Shown here: in pieces, positions 8,226-14,942 of the stretch
Layout: each line of letters begins with the position of its first letter
Position numbering within the stretch: the stretch's first letter is position 1
Assembly (NCBI RefSeq): GCF_006980715.1
Contig: NZ_SBHN01000007.1
Coordinates: 124,001-188,000 of the forward strand
Direction of reading: 5' to 3'
From: Telmatospirillum sp. J64-1
GTDB lineage: Bacteria; Pseudomonadota; Alphaproteobacteria; Rhodospirillales; Magnetospirillaceae
Length of the DNA stretch: 64,000 nucleotides
Position numbers and translations under genes: made by a program
Notes under the pieces: generated by a model
Told to the model about the DNA's origin: nothing
Database searches by the model: none
What the model saw: only the letters and a program-made list of their open reading frames with translations

Positions 8226-9238
8226 GCAGCGTCACCCTTCCGCCCGCAGAATGGCAGAGCCTGGCCGAACGGGTCCTGGTCGCCGCCGGCACCGCGCCGA
8301 AGGCCGCCCGCTCCGTCGCCGCCGCCCTGGTCGCCGCCGACCGCGACGGCTTGGCCTCGCACGGCCTGTCCCGCCTGCCCGCCTATGCCGCCCAGGTGCG
8401 GTGCGGCAAGGTCGCCGGGACCGCCCAGCCCGGCGTCAGGCGCCCCGCGCCCGGAATCATCGCCGTGGATGCCGCCGACGGCTTCGCCTATCCCGCCATC
8501 GAGGCCGGGCTGCAGGCGGCGCAGGAGGCCGTGCACAGCCAGGGATGCGTGCTGGTGGCGGTGACCAATTCCCATCATTGCGGTGTGCTGGGCCATCATG
8601 TCGAATGGCTGGCCGAGCGGGGACTGGTGGCCCTGGCCTTCGCCAACACGCCTGCCGCCATCGCGCCCTGGGGCGGCAGCAAGCCGGTGCTCGGCACCGA
8701 CCCGCTCGCCTTCGCCTGCCCGCGCGACGGCCACCCGCCCCTGGTGATCGACATGTCCGTCAGCGTCGCGGCGCGTGGCAAGATCATGGTCGCCGCCCGC
8801 GACGGCACCCCCATTCCCCCCGACTGGGCGCTGGACAGCGAGGGACGCCCCACGACCGACGCCAAGGCGGCGATGGAAGGCACGCTCGCCCCCATGGCCG
8901 GGGCCAAGGGGGCGGCCCTGGGCCTGATGATCGAATTGCTGACCGCCGCCCTGGTCGATGCCCATTTCGGCTTCGAGGCCAGCCCCTTCCTCGACGACAA
9001 GGGCGGACCGCCGCGCACCGGGCAATTGTTCCTGGTCATCGATCCGCAAAGCGTCGGCGGCAGCGGCTTTGCCGCCCGCGCCGAACGCCTGTTCACCGCC
9101 TGCCTGGAGCAGCCGGGGGTGCGCCTGCCGGGCGACCGCCGCCAGGAAATCCGCGCCGCCACCGCCGAGGGCATTACCGTGCCGCGCAAGCTGCATGACG
9201 AATTGGTGGCCGCCGCCGATCAACTTCATGCGTCGTGA
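8222..9238 (+). CDS. comC: Ldh/malate family oxidoreductase, probable (R)-sulfolactate dehydrogenase
   Basis: A 338-aa member of the L-sulfolactate/malate dehydrogenase family, which has its own NAD(P)-binding fold rather than a Rossmann domain. Seen are DRDGLASHGLSRLPAY at about 40-55, the conserved VTNSHHCGVLGHHVEWLA with the catalytic His, NTPAAIAPWGGSKPVLGTDPLAFACP, DMSVSVAARGKIMVAARDG and GAKGAALGLMIELL. ComC-type enzymes reduce 3-sulfopyruvate to (R)-sulfolactate (EC 1.1.1.338). Together with the SlcC-like enzyme it would convert (S)- to (R)-sulfolactate. Its ATG overlaps the slcC stop. The family also contains malate and ureidoglycolate dehydrogenases, but the neighbouring genes argue for sulfolactate. 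Confidence 0.85.
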   Translation: MSSVTLPPAEWQSLAERVLVAAGTAPKAARSVAAALVAADRDGLASHGLSRLPAYAAQVRCGKVAGTAQPGVRRPAPGIIAVDAADGFAYPAIEAGLQAAQEAVHSQGCVLVAVTNSHHCGVLGHHVEWLAERGLVALAFANTPAAIAPWGGSKPVLGTDPLAFACPRDGHPPLVIDMSVSVAARGKIMVAARDGTPIPPDWALDSEGRPTTDAKAAMEGTLAPMAGAKGAALGLMIELLTAALVDAHFGFEASPFLDDKGGPPRTGQLFLVIDPQSVGGSGFAARAERLFTACLEQPGVRLPGDRRQEIRAATAEGITVPRKLHDELVAAADQLHAS

Positions 9239-9297
9239 TCCCCCTGCCTTCCTGTCTAACCTGTGCTATATGCTTCCTTTTTCTCTGGTGAACGATC

Positions 9298-10035
9298 TTG
9301 AAGCGAGTTGACGCCGTGCATGCCCCGACCGAGGCCCGTCCTCTTTACGCCCAGGTCAAGGCGCTGATCATCCAGCGCCTGCTGCAAGGCACATGGCGTC
9401 CGGGCGAGGCCCTGCCCAACGAATTCCAGTTGGCCGCCGATTTCGGCGTCAGCCAGGGAACGGTGCGCAAGGCCCTCGACGAACTGGCACAGGAAAACAT
9501 CGTGGTGCGGTACCAGGGCAAGGGGACCTTCGTCGCCGAGCATACGCCGCACCGCTCGCTGTTCCATTTCTTCCGTCTGGTCGACCGGGACGGCAGCCGC
9601 CACACGCCGCAGAGCCAATGGCTGGATTGCGGCCGCCGGACCGCCACCCCCTTGGAATGCGAGCGCCTCGATCTGACGGAGGGGGCGGAAGTCTTCTTCA
9701 TCCGCCGCCTGCGCAGCCTGAGCGACGTCCCCGCCCTGGTCGAGACCATCGTGGTGAACAGCAGCCTGCTGCCCGACCTCGACCGGGAGGGACGCGGCCT
9801 CAACACCCTTTATGATTTCTACCAGTCCCGCTATGGCGTGATGGTGGTCAAGTCGTCGGAATTCCTTTCCGCCGTCGCCGCCACCAAGGAAGAAGCCGGC
9901 ATCCTTGGCGTCACACCGGGTCATCCCCTGCTGCAGATCGACCGCTCGGCCTGGGGGCTGGACGGCCGCATCGTCGAATGGCGCCTCAGCCGCTGCCTGA
10001 CCGACCGCTTCCGCTATTTCACCGAACTGATGTAG
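9298..10035 (+). CDS. GntR-family (HutC subfamily) transcriptional regulator
   Basis: A predicted 245-aa regulator. The winged-helix DNA-binding domain covers about residues 10-80 (PLYAQVKALIIQRLLQGTWR, LPNEFQLAADFGVSQGTVRKAL and YQGKGTFVAEH). A UTRA ligand-binding domain follows (FFIRRLRSLSDVPALVETIVV, and PLLQIDRSAWGLDGRIVEWR near the C-terminus). The start is TTG 9298 or, six codons later, GTG 9316. It is the last gene of the sulfolactate cluster on the same strand, 59 bases after comC, and most simply controls it. The short palindrome before suyA is a candidate operator. Confidence 0.88.
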   Translation: MKRVDAVHAPTEARPLYAQVKALIIQRLLQGTWRPGEALPNEFQLAADFGVSQGTVRKALDELAQENIVVRYQGKGTFVAEHTPHRSLFHFFRLVDRDGSRHTPQSQWLDCGRRTATPLECERLDLTEGAEVFFIRRLRSLSDVPALVETIVVNSSLLPDLDREGRGLNTLYDFYQSRYGVMVVKSSEFLSAVAATKEEAGILGVTPGHPLLQIDRSAWGLDGRIVEWRLSRCLTDRFRYFTELM

Positions 10036-10451
10036 TCCCGGTCCGGCGCGCCGGAAGCCGCAGCGCCTTTCCTCTTCCCCCACCCTGCCCCGCCCCCGGC
10101 CGCCGCGATGACGGCGGCGGAGCCTTTTGCGTCTTCCGACATGGAAAAGAGCATCTCATCTTCCGTTCGGAGCAAATAAATAGAGAGTCGGCTCGAAGAC
10201 GGTAATTCCTTCGAGAGGCGGCGCTATCCATACGAAGAATAATCACCCGCGGACATAGTCCCGAGGCAGAGCCCCCCTCCCCAAACAGAACCAACGTCTC
10301 GCGCCATATCCCATTACTGCAAATAAACCTAAGTACTGTTAATGTAATTGAATTAAAATTGTATCTTTTTTGTGTCCAGAGCGTCACAGCTCCGACGTAT
10401 ATATGAAAATACTAAAGCATAAGAACAGCTCCTAAAACAGGGAGAGGATTA
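10036..10451 (+). other. Intergenic region before the curli genes
   Basis: A 416-base gap. The first part is GC-rich and carries the gntR terminator. From about 10140 to 10450 the DNA becomes strikingly AT-rich (runs such as GAATTAAAATTGTATCTTTT near 10347 and GTATATATGAAAATAC near 10397), ending in a GGGAGAGG ribosome-binding site before csgF. This is where the curli promoter must lie. I cannot fix -35 and -10 boxes with confidence and see no gene or RNA in it. Confidence 0.5.
10098..10124 (+). terminator. Probable terminator after the gntR gene
   Basis: Inverted arms GCCGCC and GGCGGC around an eight-base loop, followed a few bases later by CCTTTT. It lies about 65 bases after the regulator stop and would close the sulfolactate transcription unit before the curli genes. 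Confidence 0.5.
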
Positions 10452-10895
10452 ATGGCTAAGGTCACCATAAAGGTCGCTCTTTATTCCATTACGGCTCTAT
10501 CAATATCGACCGCCGCATTTGCAGAAAGCATGGTATATCGCCCCATAAATCCGTCCTTCGGTGGCGATCCCTTCAACAGCTCGCATCTTTTAGGCATTGC
10601 CAATGCCACTGATCGATACCGGGATCCCAATGCCATCGACCCCTTCTCTCTTATTGATACCGATCCACAGTCACAATTGAATTCGCAAGTACAGCAGCAG
10701 GTCATCGGCAGCGTTACCGGAAATGCGACCAATGCTATTCTTCAGCAGAATTCGGGAACCTATCTGGTCGGCAGCACGCGGATCGTCATCACGCCCAATG
10801 ATGACGGCGTCACCCGCAGCATCGTGCTGACCAATATCGATAGCGGGGCCGTCACCCGCTACGACGTGCCGCTCTATCAGGGCATGATTCCCTGA
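10452..10895 (+). CDS. csgF: Curli assembly factor CsgF
   Basis: A 147-aa secreted protein. A signal peptide covers about residues 1-24 (ALYSITALSISTAAFA). The mature start MVYRPINPSFGGDPFNSSHL corresponds to the CsgF segment that inserts into the CsgG pore; NPxFGGxP is the conserved signature. NATDRYRDP and a C-terminal beta domain (TRIVITPNDDGVTRSIVLTN) follow. CsgF docks at the outer face of the CsgG channel and couples export to nucleation at the cell surface. It is the first gene of the curli set, with csgG 67 bases downstream. Length is close to the 138 residues of the E. coli protein. Confidence 0.9.
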   Translation: MAKVTIKVALYSITALSISTAAFAESMVYRPINPSFGGDPFNSSHLLGIANATDRYRDPNAIDPFSLIDTDPQSQLNSQVQQQVIGSVTGNATNAILQQNSGTYLVGSTRIVITPNDDGVTRSIVLTNIDSGAVTRYDVPLYQGMIP

Positions 10896-10962
10896 CCCCA
10901 CCCGGCGGCCCGCCCGCCTGCACAAGGCACTTCCCGAATTCCGTGACGAAAGGTCCAAGACC

Positions 10963-12051
10963 ATGCGTCGTCTTCGCAGCCTCGCACTGGCTTTTGCCGG
11001 CAGCGCCGTCCTCGCGGCCTGCGCGACTCCCGACATTCGCCCCGAATTGGTATTTTCCCAAGAGACAGAGAACGAATACACCACCGGCGCCCTGGATGAA
11101 TTGCAATCCCTGCCGCCGCCCCAAGGCAAGATCGCCGTCGCTGTCTACCAGTTCCAGGACCAGACCGGCCAGAACAAGCCGAATTCCCGTTTCAGCGAGT
11201 ATTCAAGGGCCGTCACCCAGGGCGCCACATCCATTCTGATCAACGCCCTGGAACGCGCCGGCAACCGTTCATGGTTCACCACCGTCGAACGCTCTTCCCT
11301 GCAGGCCCTGCTGCAGGAGCGCCAGATCATCCGCCTGACCCGCCAGGAATATGGCGGCGCGCATCTGCCTCCACTGCCGCCCCTGACCTATGCCGGCGTC
11401 ATGCTCGATGGCGGCATCATCGGCTATGACAGCAACACCCTGACCGGCGGCTTCGGCGCCAGGTTCCTGGGTGTCGGCGGCCATACCGAATACCGCCGCG
11501 ACACCGTAACCGTCTTCCTGCGCGCCATTTCGGTGCAGACCGGCGAGGTGCTGAAATCCATCAATACGAGCAAGACGATCTATTCGGTCGGCCTGCAAGG
11601 CGGCGCCTTCCGCTATATCGGCTTCCGCGACCTGCTCGAGGTGGAAACCGGCATCACCACCAACGAACCGGTCACGCTGGCGGTGAAAAGCGCCATCGAG
11701 AAGGCCGTCTACAGCCTGGTCATGGAGGGGCTGATCGACGGCTATTGGCGGCTTCAGGACATGAACATGGCCCCGGCCCTGATCGAGCGTTACCGCCAGC
11801 AGCGGGATGGCGTCTACAACGTCGCCAGCCTCCGCACCACGATGGAAGAGTATCAGAACGGCGTGCGCCTCGCTCCGCCGCCCAGCCGCGTGCCGGCCCA
11901 TGACAACGGCAGCGCCGAAGCGGAAATCGCGCCGCCCCTGACCCCGGGCGTCCCCGAACCGCCGCCCGGCCCGACCTACGTGCTGCCCGATGGCCGCAGC
12001 CCGATCCCGTCGCAACGCGACCGGCCGCCCCATCTGGTACCGCGTAGTTGA
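10963..12051 (+). CDS. csgG: Curli secretion channel lipoprotein CsgG
   Basis: A 362-aa outer-membrane lipoprotein. The lipobox is LAAC near residue 22. Hallmarks are VAVYQFQDQTGQNKP, RSWFTTVERSSLQALLQERQ, GGIIGYDSNTLTGGFGARF, VFLRAISVQTGEVLKSINTS and TNEPVTLAVKSAIEKAV. Nine copies form the channel that exports unfolded curlin. Compared with the E. coli protein (277 residues) it has about 80 extra C-terminal residues rich in Pro (APPPSRVPAHDNG to PPHLVPRS), probably a disordered periplasmic tail. The constriction loop also differs: NSRFSEYS where E. coli has YPASNFST. csgE, whose product gates this pore, is not in the window. Confidence 0.93.
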   Translation: MRRLRSLALAFAGSAVLAACATPDIRPELVFSQETENEYTTGALDELQSLPPPQGKIAVAVYQFQDQTGQNKPNSRFSEYSRAVTQGATSILINALERAGNRSWFTTVERSSLQALLQERQIIRLTRQEYGGAHLPPLPPLTYAGVMLDGGIIGYDSNTLTGGFGARFLGVGGHTEYRRDTVTVFLRAISVQTGEVLKSINTSKTIYSVGLQGGAFRYIGFRDLLEVETGITTNEPVTLAVKSAIEKAVYSLVMEGLIDGYWRLQDMNMAPALIERYRQQRDGVYNVASLRTTMEEYQNGVRLAPPPSRVPAHDNGSAEAEIAPPLTPGVPEPPPGPTYVLPDGRSPIPSQRDRPPHLVPRS

Positions 12052-12145
12052 CCGCGATGAATGGAGAGCCCCCTCGTCATTCATTAGGACATTTCAATCG
12101 TCCACACGGGCAATTCCGCCCGATATTTTCCACGGAGTAATTTTC

Positions 12146-13972
12146 ATGCGAAAGATACTTCTTGCCAGCGTCGCTATTTCGGCTCTTTCCGCCACCCCGG
12201 TCCTGGCCGATTCTTCCGCCTATATTCTTCAGGTCGGCGGCGGAAACCTTGCCGAGCAAAGCCAGAACAGCAACGGTCAGGTCGCTTCGAGCCTGCAATT
12301 CGGCGTCGGCAATTCCAGCGGCCAGGCGCAGACCGGCAGCGGCAACACCGCCTCGATCCTGCAAGTCGGCGGCAACAACGACGCCACCCAAACCCAGGCC
12401 GGCACCAACAATAGCGCCACCGGCCGGCAATTCGGCGTGGGTAACGACATTACCCAGACCCAGCAAGGCGGCGGCAGTACCGGCAACACGGCCAATGCCC
12501 TACAGATCGGCCTGGACAATACGGCCACCCAGCGCCAGGGCTTTCCGAACGCCACCATCGGCACTCCCAACAGCTCGAACGGCATCGTGACCAGCCTGCA
12601 ATTCGGCTCCAGCAACGACAGCTTCCAGCAGCAGGTCGGCGGCGGCAACACGGCCACGACCCTACAGGTCGGCAACAACAACACCGCCTCCCAGGTCCAG
12701 GGCACCCGCACATCGACCACGATTCCCTTCGTGGGAACCATCACGACCGCCGTTTCCAATGATAGCGGCACGGCCACCATCCTGCAGCTCGGCGCCAATA
12801 ACGATGCCGACCAACGGCAGACTGCGAGCACCACCAACCAAGCACTCTCCCTGCAGATCGGTGCCGGCAATTCCTCCGACCAGAACCAGTCTCTCGGCGC
12901 CGCCAATGTCGCCGTCGGCCTGCAACTGGGCACCCAGAACGATATCGAGCAGAACCAGAATCTGGGAGCCGGGAATGTCGCCGTCGGCGCCCAGTTCGGC
13001 AGCCTGAACAGCATCGACCAGTCCCAGAATGTCGGGGCCGGGAATATTGCCGTGGCCGCGCAGATCGGCAACAGCAACGACATCGACCAATCCCAAAGCG
13101 CCGGCGGCGCAAGCCTGCTCCTCGCCCTGCAGGGCGGCAGCGGCAACAGCGCCGACCAAAGCCAGAGCCTTGCCTTCACCAGCCTCTCCACCTCGCTGCA
13201 ATTCGGAAGCAACAACGAGTCCAGCCAGACCCAGGGCGGCACGAACCAGCTGGCGACGATCCTGCAGGTGGGTAATGGCAACGACGCCGATCAGCGCCAG
13301 AGCGGCAACAGCAACATCCTCTCGTCCATCCAGCTCGGGATCGACAACAGCTCCGACCAGACGCAAAGCGGCAGCAATAACGAGACCACCCTGCTCCAGC
13401 TCGGCTACGGCAACGACAATACCCAGGTCCAGGGGGGCAACAACAACCTGATGACCGTCAATCAGTACGGCATCGGCAACACCTCCGACCAGACCCAAGG
13501 CGGCTCGAACAACATCGCCAGCATCCAGCAGGTCGGGGCCGGGAATTCCGCCGAACAGTCGCAGAGCGGTACCAACAACCTGCTGACCGCCGCCCAGTAC
13601 GGCGCCGGCAACACTGCCGATCAGTTCCAGAACGGCAACAACAACGAAGCCAGCATCCTGCAGGTGGGCCTCGGCAACACCGCTACCCAGAACCAGGAAG
13701 GCAGCAGCAACCTGATGACGGTGGCGCAGTACGGTGCCGGCAACACCGCCTCGCAGACCCAAAGCGGCCTGTCGAACGAAGCCAGCCTGCTGCAGATCGG
13801 CTTCGGCAACAGCGGCACCCAGTCGCAGACGGGCAGTTACGACCGGGCCCTGGCGGTCCAGCTGGGCGGCGGCAATAGCGTCACCCAGACCCAGACCAGC
13901 GCGAGCGGGGCGAATCTGGCGGTGGCCTATCAGGTCGGCTTCAACAATACGGCCCGGCAGACCCAGAACTAG
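12146..13972 (+). CDS. csgA: Giant curlin, major amyloid subunit (CsgA-like, 25 repeats)
   Basis: A 608-aa secreted amyloid protein. Start ATG 12146 follows a GGAG site; the longer open frame overlaps csgG and is not used. Signal peptide: about residues 1-22 (LLASVAISALSATPVLA). The rest is 25 curlin repeats of about 22 residues of the form x-LQxGxxNxxxQxQ-x-G-x-N, with internal Gln and Asn ladders and almost no charged residues besides Asp. E. coli CsgA has five repeats in 151 residues, so this subunit is about four times longer. Two repeats carry insertions (about residues 135-150 and 190-212, the latter with TTIPFVGTITT). It is exported through CsgG and should fold into one very long beta-helix. 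A strong terminator follows the gene. Confidence 0.92.
   Translation: MRKILLASVAISALSATPVLADSSAYILQVGGGNLAEQSQNSNGQVASSLQFGVGNSSGQAQTGSGNTASILQVGGNNDATQTQAGTNNSATGRQFGVGNDITQTQQGGGSTGNTANALQIGLDNTATQRQGFPNATIGTPNSSNGIVTSLQFGSSNDSFQQQVGGGNTATTLQVGNNNTASQVQGTRTSTTIPFVGTITTAVSNDSGTATILQLGANNDADQRQTASTTNQALSLQIGAGNSSDQNQSLGAANVAVGLQLGTQNDIEQNQNLGAGNVAVGAQFGSLNSIDQSQNVGAGNIAVAAQIGNSNDIDQSQSAGGASLLLALQGGSGNSADQSQSLAFTSLSTSLQFGSNNESSQTQGGTNQLATILQVGNGNDADQRQSGNSNILSSIQLGIDNSSDQTQSGSNNETTLLQLGYGNDNTQVQGGNNNLMTVNQYGIGNTSDQTQGGSNNIASIQQVGAGNSAEQSQSGTNNLLTAAQYGAGNTADQFQNGNNNEASILQVGLGNTATQNQEGSSNLMTVAQYGAGNTASQTQSGLSNEASLLQIGFGNSGTQSQTGSYDRALAVQLGGGNSVTQTQTSASGANLAVAYQVGFNNTARQTQN
12221..13969 (+). repeat. 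25 tandem curlin repeats within csgA
   Basis: Imperfect tandem repeat with a unit of about 66 bases (22 residues). Cores read in order from LQVGGGN to YQVGFNN. Repeats 9-12 share a SLGAAN/NLGAGN linker and VAVGxQ core, suggesting recent internal duplication. Repeats 17-23 (about 13382-13844) alternate between an E-A-S-I-L-Q type and an L-M-T-V-x-Q-Y-G type, giving a 132-base super-period. Confidence 0.9.
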
Positions 13973-13986
13973 CCTTTCTTGTCCTC

Positions 13987-14019
13987 GGGCGGGGCGCCAC
14001 GCGTGGCCCCGCCCTTTTT
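13987..14019 (+). terminator. Strong intrinsic terminator between csgA and csgB
   Basis: Arms GGGCGGGG (13987-13994) and CCCCGCCC (14007-14014), with further pairing in the loop (GCCAC with GTGGC), followed directly by TTTTT. It begins 15 bases after the csgA stop and ends 17 bases before the csgB ribosome-binding site. It would make csgA message more abundant than csgB message. Confidence 0.85.
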
Positions 14020-14045
14020 CCCCTTCACCCAAAGGAGGTGAGACG

Positions 14046-14546
14046 ATGCGCATCGCCTCTCTGTCTGCCCTTCTTCTCCTGCTTGCCGCACCGGCCCTGG
14101 CCGGAGAAGCCGCGCTGCTCGACCAGGGCAGGCTGGCTGACCCGCCCATGCTCCTGTCCGGCACGCCGCCTGAACTGCTCCTGGGCGGCGGCGCCATCGC
14201 CATTCAGGCCGGCAGCGGCAACGGTGTGAGCCAAAGCCAGAAAGGAGCATTCAACCGCGCCGCCGCCCATCAATTGGGGCTGGGCAATCAGTCGACGGTC
14301 ACCCAGCAGGGAACCGCCAACTCGGCAGAAACCCTTCAACTCGGCAACGGCAACACGGTCATCGCCAACCAGAACGGCGCCTATAACGAGAACCATATCC
14401 TCCAGACCGGAGCGCAATATACCGTCGTCTATCAGGCCGGGGCGCTGAACCGCCTGACGCCGGACCAGGTGCCGCAGCAGCCGGCCCTGATCCTGCAGAA
14501 GGGCGTCAATGCCCCACCGGTGGTCCTGCCGCTCCAGAAACGATAA
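14046..14546 (+). CDS. csgB: Curlin minor subunit / nucleator-like protein (CsgB-like)
   Basis: A 166-aa secreted protein with a very good AGGAGGTGAG ribosome-binding site. Signal peptide: about residues 1-19 (LSALLLLLAAPALA). After a linker (LDQGRLADPPMLLSGTPPE) there are four degenerate curlin repeats: IAIQAGSGNGVSQSQ, AHQLGLGNQSTVTQQ, TLQLGNGNTVIANQ and ILQTGAQYTVVYQ. The last is the most degenerate, as in CsgB, whose final repeat anchors the nucleator. The C-terminus is hydrophobic and Pro-rich and ends VVLPLQKR. The size, repeat number and position after the major subunit support a nucleator. It is separated from csgA by a terminator, so it may depend on read-through or its own promoter. 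Confidence 0.82.
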   Translation: MRIASLSALLLLLAAPALAGEAALLDQGRLADPPMLLSGTPPELLLGGGAIAIQAGSGNGVSQSQKGAFNRAAAHQLGLGNQSTVTQQGTANSAETLQLGNGNTVIANQNGAYNENHILQTGAQYTVVYQAGALNRLTPDQVPQQPALILQKGVNAPPVVLPLQKR

Positions 14547-14657
14547 CAGCCTCGGTGCCGACTTCTCCGGCACCCTCCCCCGCACGGGCCCGTCAGCCCG
14601 CGCCAGAGCCCTTGGGCTCTGTGGCCGCATCGCCGGCCCTGACTTTAGCCAAACTTG

Positions 14658-14686
14658 CCCGGTGGAGAAATCCACCGGGTCTTTTT
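14658..14686 (+). terminator. Intrinsic terminator after the curli genes
   Basis: A perfect nine-base stem (CCCGGTGGA / TCCACCGGG) with a GAAA tetraloop, followed by TCTTTTT. It lies about 110 bases after the csgB stop and closes the curli unit. It also lies just downstream of the yjbH-like remnant on the other strand. Confidence 0.9.
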
Positions 14687-14696
14687 GGCGGGAACG

Positions 14697-14894
14697 TCAC
14701 TTCCACAGCTCGCGCCACCCGTCCTGCCGCACCCGCCCTGACGGCACGACCTCTTCGTAGAGCCTCCGGGGCATCTCCAGCGTCGATAAGAAATCCCGGA
14801 GCGGCTTCTTCCGGGCGCCGCGGTGAAAGCGTTTCAGCGTGAAACAAACCTTTTCCTGCAACTCGATACGCTTGTTAGCCCCGAAGAGGGGATG
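14697..14894 (-). pseudogene. C-terminal remnant of a second YjbH-family gene
   Basis: Reading the minus strand up to the TGA at 14697-14699, the last 27 codons give LEMPRRLYEEVV, then PSGRVRQDGWRELWK. The intact YjbH at 38108-40579 ends IPRPLYGEVTSSGRVEQDGWREMWK, so at least 16 of the last 23 residues are the same. The frame is open upstream only to a stop at 14895-14897 (about 66 codons in all), there is no start or ribosome-binding site, and galE begins just beyond. The two copies also align at DNA level over about 80 bases but are clearly diverged. This is a broken gene end, not a functional product. It reads in the same direction as the intact copy. Confidence 0.72.
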
Positions 14895-14942
14895 CTATCA
14901 GCAGTGAGGCATTTTGTTATATCGCTGAAGCAAGGAGGAGAG

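Noticed and set aside
12146-13972. Curlin repeats considered as a CRISPR or other DNA-level repeat array
   Set aside because: The repeats are in frame, diverged at synonymous sites and encode the curlin consensus; there are no constant repeat/spacer units and no cas genes.
12277-14203. Long minus-strand frames opposite the curlin array
   Set aside because: The repeats on the plus strand force open antisense frames; the minus products are periodic shadows with no start signals.
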